A stretch of DNA of 64,000 nucleotides from Parelaphostrongylus tenuis (Eukaryota > Nematoda > Chromadorea > Rhabditida > Metastrongylidae), in contig JAHQIW010006425.1 of the NCBI GenBank assembly GCA_019055375.1, forward strand, positions 1-64,000. Reading direction: 5' to 3'. Numbering within the stretch: the stretch's first letter is position 1; each line of letters begins with the position of its first letter. Below the pieces are notes generated by a model. The model did no database searches, had not been told where the DNA came from, and was given only the letters and a program-made list of their open reading frames with translations. This document shows positions 49,495 to 62,300 of the stretch, piece after piece. Both the position numbers and the translations under genes were made by a program.

Positions 49495-49745
49495 AGGTTG
49501 GGGCGTCGTGGTAGAGTTGTATTGATGCTTGTTTTAGCATGCGTGGAGCCGAGCTCCACCCCTTACCCCCTCTCCCTTCCCACCTCTCTCCGGCAGTCGA
49601 CAGCAACCCCCTATGGACGCCACAGCCAGGCTATCCGCTTATTGCAAGGAGACTCGTTCAACCAGTATTCTTCAACGTTCAAGAGGAAGGCGAAAAACGA
49701 ATTGAATGTTAGGAGCACTAGGATCCGTACATTGATAAAAAACAC
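49495..49745 (+). repeat. dispersed repeat C, copy 2
   Basis: Same ordered blocks as 6837-7090, with a short C-rich insertion (CCCTCTCCCTTCCCACC) absent from copy 1. Confidence 0.65.
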
Positions 49746-50394
49746 TGTGAATACAGATCAATAGAGCCAAATTGTTTTTCACTTACGCTTCATTCTTACG
49801 TAAGCTCTCAAACCTGAGGCTGTTATTTCCACTGCAAAACCTTCAAGATTAACATTGCATCCACGACGGCTAGCTATTCTGTGCCCTAATTCAAAAAAAA
49901 CTATCACGCTTATTTACTTGTCGTCTGGGTTACTCTATGTTCCGGTTTGAATCAATTTTCTAACGACTAATCATGTAGAGTACCTGAAAACTCTTTACTA
50001 ACTGAAATTTGTGAACCAAAAAATTTATGTCTAGAGAATGGCGGCCTCTTTGCTTATCGCAAACATATCATTCTTGAATAAATTTTTTTGGCAATAAACA
50101 TTGTATTTTTGAAAACTAGAAGTCTGTAGGTTTAGAACTACACCTTTATATAGGAGATGCTTTGTTTTATCTATTCATCGTTGAAACATTGGTAATATAT
50201 GCAAAATTTTTTGATTCCCTGTAAAGAAAGTACTTTATTTTTTCAAATTTTATGTCTACTCCATCTCAAAGTATTTCGCTCACATCTCACACTATAACTA
50301 CTTTCTATTACGACAAAAAAATAAAAAAAATACTAAATTAAACATTAAACTCTCATTCTTCAAATAGGAAGCGATGCCGGTCTTCCAACCATAC

Positions 50395-51105
50395 TAGTAG
50401 AAAGGACTTTGTTTCATCCTTATAAAAAAATAGGTACCGTTACATTATGGCCACGCTACTTGAGGCTTTCAGTAAAAGAGTATCTTTGCTGTAATCTCAC
50501 GAATGTATGATTATCTGATAGCTCAAATGAAGTGAATTTTGATGGTGCATTTTACTTCTCATATTGCTTGTTTTTAACGCCGTACCAGTCAAAATGAGTT
50601 TTTGTTCCACATTTGAAAATTTCTCTTCTGATAAGAGTTTTTTTCAAAATAAAATTTTACCCATTGAATAGAGCAAATCTTTTCAATTAAGAAAATGTGT
50701 CTGCTCTTCAAAGAGAACTTTTTGGAGATCTGCAATTCGCACAAGAAGAGTGGGTTTGAAAGGTCCGAGTGTGAAACCAATGTTCTTTTGGCCGTGACAA
50801 AGCTGAAAAAGTCCATTCCGAAAGCCAAATATTATTATAATAGGAAAGATTTTTTATCTAAGTACCAAAAGTTTATTACAGCAAAACTTTTATTCAGTGA
50901 GAAATCTTCGAATGAGGAACGAAACAATTTTTGACTGGTAAGGCAGCAAAATAAACTATTTGGGAAATTAAACATGCCATTGAAATTCACTTGATATGAG
51001 TTATCGATACAGAAACATTTTCCAAAAGCAAAAAATACTTTTTTACCAAAAGCCTTAAGTGGCGCCGCCATAACAGATCAGTACCAAAAAATGAAATAAT
51101 TTTTC
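50395..51105. mobile_element. foldback element with long inverted repeats
   Basis: Left-arm blocks ATTATGGCCACGCTACTTGAGG, AGTATCTTTGCTGT, GAAGTGAATTTTGATGG and TACCAGTCAAAATG recur in reverse-complement order from about 50935 to 51075 (CCAGTCAAAAATT, AGTGAATTTCAATGG, GTATTTTTTGC, CTTAAGGC, GTTATGGCGGCGCC). The pairing reaches close to the centre near 50760, so almost the whole element can fold on itself. Frames on both strands arise from this symmetry. Probably a non-autonomous DNA transposon of foldback or MITE type; the ends are approximate. Confidence 0.65.
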
Positions 51106-51109
51106 TAGA

Positions 51110-53300
51110 ATGGAGATTTTATTTTGAGTTTATTCAGAGCTCAGGCCTTCGTAAATAAATTGCATTCTATTGGCTAAACAGAAAGTTTACATATGTTGAC
51201 GGAAGCCTCCAGAACTTAGTGGTTTTGATTACTATAAATAAAGCTCACCAAAACTCAGCTAAGCTGGCTGAAAGTATGAGATGCCATTCTCAATAAATGG
51301 GCGATATTTCACTCAGTTTTCAGCATATGAACTATCGTAATTACTCTATGACTATAACTTACTTGACAGTGCCGAGACTAGTAGAACGTTGATCCTAAAA
51401 ATTTCCATGTAATTCTGGACGAAAATTCCAGAGGATTGGCCATAGAGGTACCTGCTTTTTTTCTTGAGGCTATCGTGATTCTATGCTCCAATCGTTCGGT
51501 GTCTCTTCTCTTTCCTCATGTTATTTTTTGTCCAATCGATTTCTCATGAAGAGTTACAATAAGATGTTGGAAATAAAGAGCGTACCGTAGAACATCGTGG
51601 GCTTTGTGTCGAATTACCTCAAGAAAGCGAAACGGACAAAGAATATGAAGTCCTTGGAAGAGTAAACTGCTGAGTAACTGGTTGAGTCAAGTGATGCCTC
51701 ACAATTTCTTTGACATTGCTTATGTCCGGATTGGTATGAATTCATGACTACCACGTGGGTGCTCAATAGAATCGATAGATTTTTGAGCTGCTCACGGTTG
51801 TCGTTGAGAAGTTGATCGTAAATGAAAAGATTAGACATGCACTTTAGAGGGATGCACTTTAGCGAAGCGACAAGTGCTGACGAGGTGAAAAATTTCTTCG
51901 GTTGTCGACTCAAATCAACCATCGATAAGCCGCCGCATCATGGAGGATTATCGCAGTTTGCAGTCTGATTTCGCATGTTATCTCATTGCAGTCCTTGTTG
52001 CGATGACAATGAGATCTGAAGGTTTGTTGATAAAACTCCACTTCATCAATAACGAAAACAACGATTCAAAAGACGGGTAGTAAAAAATTGGGCTCCGAAT
52101 CCAGGTTGTTTAGAGAAAATGCAATATAGTACACAGATCTAGAAAATACGTATATAATGACAATTCTAACGCGTTGCTTTGAAGTGGAGTCATTTTCCAC
52201 GGCCCATTACGGCATAAGAGATACAATTACTGACTCAAGTTATTCAAATTGCTTACGAAAAGTGCTGACATTTGCAGATTTTGGTATATACTGCTAGCAA
52301 TTACTCCATGATTGAAAATGTAACCTAAAAAGTAATTTTAGAGTTCGAATCTGACTTGTCAAATATTGGTGGACGTCTATACATCTAGGTCAATATCACC
52401 AAAGGAGACTGAAAAGGCAATCAAAGAAAAACTATATGTAGGCACATGTGATCAAACGGTGACTCAATGTTGAGTTCTAGAATTAGCAGCCAATGCCAGA
52501 TATATATCTGCTTCACTATCGCTTAGACTCAGCTTTTTTCACCCACTCTTTAATCGCCTACGGAATTCTTTTTAAGGAAAAATTGGAGTTCTCTGGATGC
52601 CAGCTTGAGTCATGCGTCACTCAACCAGACGACAAGTGACAGAAAAAATGTACAAATTCTGAATCACAAATTGTATACTAAGTGTAACATTGTCCTAGCA
52701 GCTTTAAAATAAGTGTCACTATTATAGTGCGAACTTCGTTTGGCTACTTGGGATTGAGCACAAAAATCTGGGAATTTATTGAAAGCTTCGTTTTTATACG
52801 AAAACTGTCAACAAAAGCAACAATCACTATTTTTCAAGGTAAAGACTACCATTACCTACTATTTCCTGCCATCGTTCTGCAAGATTACGAATCTGTATAA
52901 AGTAAACTGGGTGCAATTTGTTGACAGCGCTCCGATGCGAAACATGAAGCTGTTCAGCTAAATTAGCAATGCTCGCTGAAGACCTAGAAACTAAAGCGGC
53001 TCGTAATCATTTACATCCCACAGATGGTTAGCCAGATCGAGGTATATCTTCAGAGATTAAAATTGCCATCTTTTAATCTTTCCAACCATCTGCCCACAGT
53101 CGAGTTAGTTGCATATCCTGAGAGATTGTTCCAAGCTTTTTAGAAATTTAGATTGCCAATGGCTCACTTAATTCGGCGCTCTCTCCCGCCTCACCAGAGG
53201 CACACGTTTCATCAGTTAACCAGACGGAGTAGGGAAGGGGAAACACATTATATTAAGGCCACACAAAGTGAAACTTTGTGTGTTTTCACAGTCAAGGTGA
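51110..53300. other. no recognisable gene
   Basis: Short chance frames only; the longest (51614-51922, minus) has no family similarity. Confidence 0.35.
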
Positions 53301-53314
53301 CACGCGATGGCTGT

Positions 53315-53390
53315 CTAGATAATCATTGACAAAGCGAGCATGATCGTCGAAACGTACGTAACCAGTGGCATACCGAACCTCGTGAAGACT
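53315..53390 (+). ncRNA. strongly decayed hammerhead-like motif
   Basis: GTCGAAACGTACGTA (53346-53360), followed by ACCAGTGGCATACCGAACCTCG, matches the 3' half of the locus 1 family. The CTGATGA core is replaced by CATTGAC. Confidence 0.4.
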
Positions 53391-53479
53391 CTAAACAATT
53401 TTTCAGAATATATAAAAGTTCTAAAACAAGGTTTCTAAGTATATTCGATTAGACAGCAATATCTATATTCATTTAGATA

Positions 53480-54340
53480 CTTGGACGCCCCGTCCTCACG
53501 AGTTGTGCATATTTCCTAGGTGGCCAAACTACCAGCCTACTTCTGTGCTGCATAGCAGAGCGTTGTGAAGCGTGTCCAATCGAATAAGTGAGCACGCAGC
53601 TCAAAGTCGTTACTTGGTAGGTGACTTCTTTAGAAAGACCGAATGCGGCCCATGCTGCTCCTCTTCTTCCATCCAGTTCCTCCTTTATATTGACCTGCAT
53701 ACTCGACAAGTGCTTATTGTACACGTACGAGGTGGTTTCTGTGACTAGGGAACCATGTATTGCGATTTATTCACCAGTGCATAATGGTTCCCATGAATCA
53801 TAGATCTCCTTGCGATTCATGCTCGGTCTGATCTTTTTCTTCGCTTCCTTGAGTACACTGTGCACCGTCTATAGTTTACTGATGCTTTTCAAAAAAATCA
53901 TAATGGCATCTACGAATCTAAGGTTTTATAGGATTTTCCAGTGAACTGTTATTATCTCCTCGTCTCGATTGATCGACTTTCTTATGTACTGCAGTCTGGC
54001 AGTAGACAGTTTTGATGAATTCGCATCGCCTTATTGAACTCCTTTTGCATTAGTATGACAATGGATCATAAGAAAGCTATATTTTCGTGAAGCGGTTTTG
54101 ATAGTCTGATAGAATTTTCATGTAGGACTCATTCATACCTTGCTCAACAAACGCTGATTGGAATGCATTTGTTGAGACGCTGTCGAAAGCTTTTCATAGG
54201 CAACAAAAGTCACGATAAGGAGAACGAGATATTTTCGAAAGACTTCTTTGGCAATAAATGCGGTTCAAAGGGGCCCATGCAATAAAATCCTTCCGAATTT
54301 CAGCTTGCTTAAACGCTTGTGTCTCATTCAAGGTTCGTAA
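53480..54340 (-). pseudogene. RTE-type LINE reverse transcriptase remnant
   Basis: Minus-strand frames give ordered reverse-transcriptase landmarks: ETQAFKQAEFRKDF, then LLIVTFVAYEKAFDSVSTNA (motif A, normally FVDYEKAFDS), VEQGMNESYMKILSDYQN, a decayed RQGDxISPKLF region, NLRFVDAIMIF in place of the catalytic LRFADDIVLF, and finally KEELDGRRGAAWAAFG from the C-terminal part. Several stops and frameshifts break it, and the second catalytic Asp pair is lost. Such LINEs encode an endonuclease-RT protein copying their own RNA. The endonuclease domain is not visible here. The remnant may reach to about 54560. Confidence 0.85.
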
Positions 54341-54569
54341 TATTGTTTAAAAGGATAATCTTTATAAACAGTCTGCCACCTAACCAAATGTGTTGCATTT
54401 GGATCAAATCTAATCTTTTTTTTTTCGAGCAATGTCTTGTTGGTGGTAAGTACTATCTGAACTTGTTGAGTAACTGAAGAAAACTAGGTACAGCTCCTAA
54501 CTTTTTTGATAAAGAACTCGTACTCTTCGGTGGGGCTTCCATGATTTAGCTGACATGAAATTCATTTAG

Positions 54570-55280
54570 AATACCATTGTCATAAAGAGCCTGGCGTTCT
54601 CTTCTTGGTTAATGATATAAACTTTTTCCAGCATAAACTACATCAAATTATCGCGCGACGGTGGTGATACAAACTAGTACGGGATAATGAATGTGTTGAT
54701 TGGACACGATCTTTTGCTTGCATATATGGTGGATTTTCCCTTGTGTCATGCAGAGAAATGACTCCGAGTCAAGCAACGGCGTTTTCCTCCAAGAAAAATG
54801 AATTTTCGTTGGGAGACGTGATGCAGTCAGGCAAAACGGTTGTCATTTTCGTTGCTTCCTTAGAACAAAGATTTTCAATCGTATATTGTCTCCTGCTAAT
54901 CTACCTTATTCTGACGTTGACGTTAGAAAGACCGGCATCAAATATTTGATCTCCCTATCACTGCTTATAACTTAATTCAGCTGATAACAAGATGCAGCTA
55001 ATTCGTACTCCTCAGCTACACCTGTCGATAAGATGCACAATATCAAGAAAAGTCTTTTTGACAGCGATTCTCCAATCAATTTTCCTAATAAATGATTTGG
55101 CGACGATGTTATAATCGAAATCAAAACAAAAACAAGGGCAAAAAATGAAAGGCCGCTCTAAAATGATGAAAAAGTTGGAATCCTCAACTAGTTCTTTCTT
55201 TAATTTGTTAATATGTTATCAAAGGAACATGTAAAATACAGCGAAAATCTCTGTGAACCATTGAGCATCATCGAACCTTT
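54570..55280. other. no recognisable gene
   Basis: Short frames without similarity. Confidence 0.35.
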
Positions 55281-55283
55281 CTT

Positions 55284-55618
55284 GGTACTCGTTGTTCGGT
55301 ATGTGTTGACTGTGGCATTACTTCTCCTTCAAAATTGACATTCTGAAGTTTATTTGAATCCTTTATCAAAAAACAGGACCTATTAAAATTATATGCTCGA
55401 GTGAATCAAAGATATATTCCCACAACTGCTGTTTTTTTTTCAACTGACAAGGTACTCGTTGGTCGGTATGTGTTGACTGTGGCATTACTTCTCCTTCAAA
55501 ATGACATTCTGAAGGCTTATTCGAATCCCTTATCAAAAAACAGGACCTATTAAAATTATATGCTCGAGTGAGTCAAAGATATATTCCCACAACTGCTGTT
55601 TTTTTTTTCAACTGACAA
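55284..55618. repeat. tandem duplication, two copies of about 167 bp
   Basis: Copy 1 (55284-55450) and copy 2 (55451-55618) both run from GGTACTCGTTG through CTCCTTCAAAA and ATTATATGCTCGAGTGA to a T-run and CAACTGACAA. They differ at only a few bases, so the duplication is recent. Confidence 0.95.
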
Positions 55619-55987
55619 AAATTTTCCAACTAACAGAGTGGTGGAGGAATTGAGAGTAGATTTTGTGGGATGTTTTTTTGATAGATTTTTTTAAACAAAA
55701 ATCAGGGGACTGTAAAAGAAATTTTTATTTTGGAAATATCAACACACAGATCATCCAGGCAGCAGTAACATTGTCGGTGCATGCAAGAAGATGCTAAACA
55801 ATATTATGCTTGTTTGTTTGATTCAGTGTCTGATAAAGAAGTGTCGACCAAAAGTGAAGAGAAATATATTCCAGAAGTTCAAATAATCAAAGTAATATGT
55901 TAGCGGGATAGAAGAAACTGGATTTTGACGAAGAAGTTCTAAAGGTTGTCGTATCATTTGAGAGAATTTTCCAAAGTTGATATGTAA

Positions 55988-56310
55988 TAGCTTGAACTTG
56001 AAAAAAGGCCATCAGTTTGCACCTATGGTCTAAAATATATCGAGCATAAAAACCATGTCGGACATTGTAATGTTAACGATTTAATTCGCGTTAATCTCAA
56101 CTTCTTCAAGAAAAAAGAAAGCAATAAATTCCTCTTCTCCTCACTTTCTTTCCGCCAAACAGGTATCATTTTTTGTTTCTTCGGCGATGGAACAGAAAGC
56201 GCTGTCCTTTGCGAATTTCTGTGTCGAATCATGTCAAGGCTTACTGTTTCCTTTTTTGTTAGGGAGTCCACTATTTTGATTGTTGCACTCACTTATCTTC
56301 ATGATCATTG
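55988..56310 (+). other. open frame with a zinc-finger-like Cys/His cluster, unassigned
   Basis: A plus frame without ATG stays open for about 105 codons and contains CTYGLKYIEHKNHVGHC. The spacing is not a canonical C2H2 finger. It may be a transposase or zinc-finger relic. The minus strand is open as well, so coding is not established. Confidence 0.2.
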
Positions 56311-56427
56311 AAATACTTTTCCAATTTCTACACTTTGAAAATCGATCTCATCGACTGTTTTTGGAACCTCGCTAATAAATCCTGTACGAATGTTTAAAGC
56401 CTTACCATGGAGTTCAGTTTAGGGCGT

Positions 56428-56476
56428 GGAGCCACTGATGAAGACAGCGACACCTCCGAAACGTACGTATGGCTCT
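56428..56476 (+). ncRNA. hammerhead ribozyme motif with intact stem I, broken stem II
   Basis: Stem I is GGAGCCA (56428-56434) with TGGCTCT (56470-56476), seven pairs including a G-U. CTGATGA is at 56435-56441 and GAAA at 56458-56461. Stem III is A-U and C-G around GTAC, with a GUA triplet ending at 56469. The stem II region (AGACAGCGACACCTCC) no longer pairs. Single copy. Confidence 0.6.
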
Positions 56477-56479
56477 AGC

Positions 56480-57430
56480 GTAACAATCTCTGTAATGCTT
56501 CAAACATTCTTACACGATATACTTTGGAAAGCTTTTTTTCTGCAAGGGGTATCATAGCTGTACTCTTATAAGATTATTTGGATTTTAGAAAACTTTGAGC
56601 ATGCTTTAGGTCTGCGGATTTTGCTATCATAGAGAATCGTTGTTGTTAATTTAGTCGAATTTGGAAACCTAACTCAATTACACTGTATATGGCGACGTTG
56701 AATATTTGTGGGCCACCGCATTTGGTGATTGTGTTGTCGAGCACACCATTTCTTTGAGTTAAAGAACAGCGTTATCATTACAGACCAGATGATGGAACCG
56801 AGCTGAAAAAGCAGCCTTCTTATTACGAATTTTTTCGTAACCCCAGTATCAGTTTCTCATAAGAACTCAGAACCTCCATTCTTTCCATTCCCGAATTCGT
56901 CATGAGCGGTCAAGCTCGTATGTGAAGCCGGCTTCAAACTTAGTGACTGTTATCGCCTCTCATTAACACGATGAATTTAGCCGAGGTGTGATTTTATCTG
57001 CTAGCCCAATTTAATCGGCTTTAGACATCCCAGATCATCACCATAGATGGCTGTCTTGTGGACTATAGGAAAATTTACTGCTTCGAGCGACGAAATCATT
57101 CAAAACGACAGCGATGCTATGATGATATCAGACATATCAGACTGCGTGATTACCTGATTAACAGATCGATGACTATGTAGCAAGCCAAACTCGCCATCAG
57201 CATCCGCAGCGTAATTTCTTATATACATGCATAACGCTCTAGTAATCTCCTGATTAGGTCGAGCTAATTCAGATGAAAATTAGTGTGAACAGTATGAAAA
57301 TCGCGCAGTTGTTTAAGTTCTGTATTGCCGTAGATATTCTTTGGAATAACATTATGCCGCTCATTTGCCAGTCGCAACCGCTTCCTATAGCACTTCTTCA
57401 AAACCTCTAGGCATTAGGTCAAATGAAAAG
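56480..57430. other. no assigned gene
   Basis: A 57047-57180 segment is open in two plus frames after an ACCATAG acceptor-like site. It was not joined to the downstream gene. Confidence 0.3.
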
Positions 57431-57439
57431 ACGCGTACA

Positions 57440-57690
57440 GCTCGCTCATTGGTTAGGTATTGCAGTACAGACCTCGTCGGTGGTTCAACCATGCGCCCAG
57501 GATTCGCCAACATTCCGTCTTTCCTAGTGTCGTTATATTGAACTGAGTTTGTCTATAAGTAAGCTGCCATTGACCTGATACATTAGTAGGCCAATATATT
57601 TCATTGCACGGGTCACACACAGATTCAGTCATCTCTAATGCTGCTTAGTAAAGTCAAATGCACAATGTGTCTTCTAGGGATTAGCCAGCA
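57440..57690 (+). repeat. SINE family B, old copy
   Basis: Decayed head (GGTTAGGTATTGCAGTACAG) and blocks CCATTGACCTGATACATTAG, CAGATTCAGTCATCTCTAA and TGTCTTCTAGGGATTAGCC match family B in order. Confidence 0.5.
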
Positions 57691-58048
57691 CTGAGTATTT
57701 CTAAAACTGCCACTTTTATGTTCTAATACATGTTATCTCAAACGGGTGCGACGTCATAACTAATCACGGATCGTAACCTATTTTCACTTGAAAGAGGTCA
57801 CGAAATCCTCGCTGATTACGCTAAATGATACAATGTTTGCAACTGCAAAACGAGGGCAAAAAATGTGCTTGGGTGGTAGTTACTGTCTCATCAACCGGAT
57901 TACATTCGTCTATTCCAGTCATTCGTGATCACGTATGATAACATTACCAATACGTCATGATAGTCGTTGGCGCACATTTTGATGCGACAAGGAGGTCTTA
58001 GACGGATATCAGAGAACGAACGACAATTGTGCTTTTTGGGGTAACCAG

Positions 58049-59351
58049 GTCAAGGTTTCCTGCGAAGGTGCTCAGGGAAGAAAAACGTCACCCGCGTCGA
58101 CGCTTGGGTCCGCCTCATATGCAAGCCGGCCGACACTGGGGCCTTATTCGCGACAGTACACAGCCAAGGTAACGATCACTTACGTTTATCCCATTTTAGG
58201 ATATTCTCCTTTTATGTGTCCTCTGAAAAAATACTATTCCTTCGACGCCACATGAATTTTCCCACGTTTATTTTTTTCTACCCATCTCTGTTCCATTGTC
58301 GATTATAAACTTAATGAGAGTAGTTGATACAAATTAGTACTATCGTGAAATTTCGAGTTACCTTAAAAGAGTTGAATGGTGCGCAGGAGTGCTTTATACT
58401 AAGCAGTCTCAACAATCATGTAGTAGCTTCTCTGACAAAAGATACCGTTTTTGGGTGGTATTTATTGTCGTCTTCAACGACCTAAGCTTTGTATGACCTA
58501 CCAAAACAATTATGATAGGCACGCTATAAGCAGAAAAATTATAATGCAGGTGTTCCGATCGTTATCATGCTCTTTTTTACTCTTTTCTCAGACCCAGTTA
58601 GTCGTTTCTCAAGAAATTTCGTTTATTGAGCTTCAGGAATGCTGCAAGCAGCATTGATATTGTCGTTGAGTTCTGCAGCTTTAGCCGTCTTTGAGTGCTC
58701 CAGCCAAGAGACGACAGCATTCGTTCGTATAGCTCGAGCACGTTTGGATGGCACCCCAGTAGTTGTGTCCACGGCCGGTAGGCGTTATTCCTGCTAACTT
58801 CATTTTTTTTTTGGGTCAAAATGGTGATTAAAAGGAGATAATGACGAAAGCTGTTACAAAGAAAGATTTTTTAACAACTCATTCAACTAAGTTTTTCTAA
58901 AATTACAACAAGCATGTTCTCTTTGATATTCATCTCATTCAAAAGTGAGCACTGCACATACATTTCACAGTTGTACGACAGCAGATTGAAAAGGCTAAAT
59001 TTGAACTAGTAAAAGAACAAAGTCTTACAAAAGCACGTAAAAATGCTCCGCGTTTTTATTGTTCTATTTCGAAACTGTTCAAGATGACTTATCTTTTCAG
59101 AGAGTGTTATAATATATTCTAATTGTTGGCTTTTATGAAAGCAAATTTTGGCGAACCACCTGCGTTTAGGGCACGATCTCACCTGTGCCCAGTACTGTCG
59201 CAATAACATAGAACCCACTACCGGTGCTCAACGAGTCTGTGCTTCGTTCAACTTCGACGGACGGGAGACGTGCTATTTTTTTGACGATGCTGCTTCACCA
59301 GCAGGTAATTCGTAAAAATGTTATCCAAATTCCTTATTATAAATGCATATA

Positions 59352-59399
<48 letters not shown>

Positions 59400-62300
59400 A
59401 TATATATATGTCAACTACGTGATGCTGCAGGAACGAGTCAGCTTACGGCGAATCCGTCAGCGAACAATTTCTATTACGAGAAGACGTGTCTACCTGGAGT
59501 GTCTGCTCATGAGGCTTGCACTTATCGTTCGTTCTCCTTCGAGCGAATGCGAAAAACTGTTCTGGAAGGATTTGTCAAAAAAAGTATACAGGTTTGTAAG
59601 GATGTGTAAGAAAAATACGAGGGCCTTGTACTATGACTTGAAGGAATTTTATAGGAGACATGGTTAAAAATAAAGGTTGAAACGCTTGTAATGTACTCTT
59701 AATTAAACACTAAGACATGATAGTAGACTTTGCCAAAAAGGGTTTACTTTCATTTATATGGCCGATATTTAGCAACCCGAAGTAACATTGCAACGGATTT
59801 GAATCTTTCCCAGTAAAGTATTAGTATATCCTTTCCGACACCAAGGCCCCACAACGTTTCTGCGCGGCGAACTCGACTTGTTTGAAAAAGCTTCATCGCT
59901 GACAGTCCCATCAGATCTGCTTCAATTGACGTCCAGGCTGTTCCAGATCCTCTCATCTTCAGGACGGTTTTCCTCATCCCGAAACTTACGAAACAAGAGG
60001 TGTGCAACATTACAAGTAACAGTTCCTTAGGTAATAGCCGGCTTTGTCCGTGTCTGAATTTGCGCAGAAATTGCTACATTTAGCTATTTCTGTATCAAAT
60101 CCAATGAACTTTCTATCTTATTTCTATTCTGTAAGGTCTTACTATATTGTATCTTTGCATGCAAAAGTGGTTCCAACATCATAAGCACTCTCTCTAGCAC
60201 TTCACTCATTTACTCAATCTCTTTTGTTTGCATAAGGGTTCAGCTGCATCCTAATTATCTTGTCCTTTTATGAATGTTGCTGGAATTCTTCTTTGAACTT
60301 CTGCATAGCTGCGTTGAAGTGTACCTAGACGTTCACGACAGTAAGTTGCCAGTCTTTATAAATGAAAGTGAGCTTTCACTATAGCAAGCTCTTAGACCTC
60401 GAAAAAATAGGAGTGGTTAGCTCAGGCTGAAGTCGAACCAGCGACTATGTTCGTATTGTCAGAGTATCTCTAACTTTTGTACTAAAATGCGATTCAACTG
60501 AGACAACAAATTAGAATAAGAAACATGAATATCACACGGATTATTTCTGATGCAATCTTAGTGGTGCTCTGAAACACGCATCTGGCCGTTGATTCGATCC
60601 CAGTTCAAGTTTGACGAAGCCTTTCTCTCCTCGAGGATTGCCAGATCGGTAAAACTTATAACTCAGAGAGTAATAATGGCGTGATGTAGAGTCAAATGCA
60701 TGGCGGATTCCTTAGGGACTGGTTAACGCCAGAAGTCTTATCCTTCTAGCTTTCATCAATGCTATACGAATTTGTAGCCTCAAATGAAAAGAGGAAATAA
60801 TAGCTTCAGCTTGCCTTCCATCAATAAGAGCGGTATTTTCATCATACTGGAAAAAAATTTCCAAAAATGCTTAGCAACTGCTCACTGATTAGAGCATTTC
60901 CTTGCAATTAGGTCGGATTGATAACCATGTTTGAGTGGTTCTACATTGATGTGATGGAGAAATATGACACCTTGCCCGGAAATCGTATTGCAGTAACGGT
61001 TTGATAGAAAACGAGATTCTTCGCTGGATATTGAGGTCAATGTGTCATGAGAAGTGTGCAATCTTAAAGTCAACACTTCGTATCGCTTACCATCAATGAA
61101 AAAGTGGAGAGAAGAGCTTTTTTGAAGAAGTAAAAAACATTTGTTGTAACGATGTAGTTTCGTCGCAGAGATACCTCTTAATGTTCAATCTCAACATCAT
61201 TTCAGCCGTCCACGCTCATTCTCCAGGAGAGGTGAAAGTGAGGGGAATTTTTCTTCTGTTGTAATATAAGTGCTGACTGATGATTAGGTTTCATGAGCTC
61301 TAAAAATCTACTAGTACTTAACATTTGCGGCTGTTTAATGTTTTCCTTACAGAAAGTACCATACATTTAGTGGTTAGTCTATCGCTGCTATCACTGGTGA
61401 ATTTATTTTTCGCCTAGGGAAAAAGTATTCAGTGAGTCATGACAACAATATTTCAGTGGTAAAGCTTAATAGTTTACACAATGCTTTCTAAGCCGACGTT
61501 TCTCTAACCTGAACTATTAATCAGTAATAGTTTTTTTTAATTATTTGGTAAATACCACGCGACTAATATGAGAACTATAATCGACTAAAGTTTCAAAGTC
61601 TTAGACTTCTTCAGTGGCGATGAATCGAGTCGACAGTAGTCGACTGTCTCAACTAAATCATAAACTAATTTATATAGTTGAAAATTGAAGAGAACTAGTG
61701 GAATATAGGAGAAAAACTTTTCAAGTGTGCCTTAGTAACGAACTCATGCACTGTAGTAGCATTTCTTAAGGTCACTAATCGAGAACAGTGCTTATCCACT
61801 TGTCTGAAAGAAAAAGAATTCGTGTGCCGTTCCGTCAACTACAATTATGACTCCTATCTTTGTGAGCTAAGTACTGAAGACAGAAGGTTTGCGCTACTCT
61901 AGAGACACTCTATTTGAAAAAAACCTTCTTCTTTCATTTGAAAGAAATTGCCTTGTGTTAAGACATCACTCATTTCTTCTAGATCAAAGCCAACACACCT
62001 TCGAATGGCTGAGGGCGCTATTGATTACTTCGACAACAATTGCCTTTCTCGTTAGTTTAGAATTTTGGATAGTTGCTCTTCACATATCTTTGAAGACATG
62101 GTAGCCAATCTTTATAGGCCAGAATCGCTGTGGTCCATCCGGTGGAAATCTGGTGTTTGTGAAGACCACTAATTTCGAAATCAAATTCTACGATCACACA
62201 CAGTCTGTTGAGGCCCAAGAATCGTACTGTCTTCAGAAATGTCTCGATTCTCTGAACACTTTCTGCAGGTAAAGCTACTCGTATAACCAGATAAGGCATT

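Noticed and set aside
50589..51071. Overlapping 75-80 codon frames on both strands suggesting a gene pair
   Set aside because: They mirror each other because the region is a foldback element.
59830..60010. Less AT-rich stretch open in several frames inside the long PAN-gene intron, considered as an exon
   Set aside because: No frame has a good acceptor plus PAN-type cysteines, and the exons at 59591 and 61771 already join in phase to form one complete domain.
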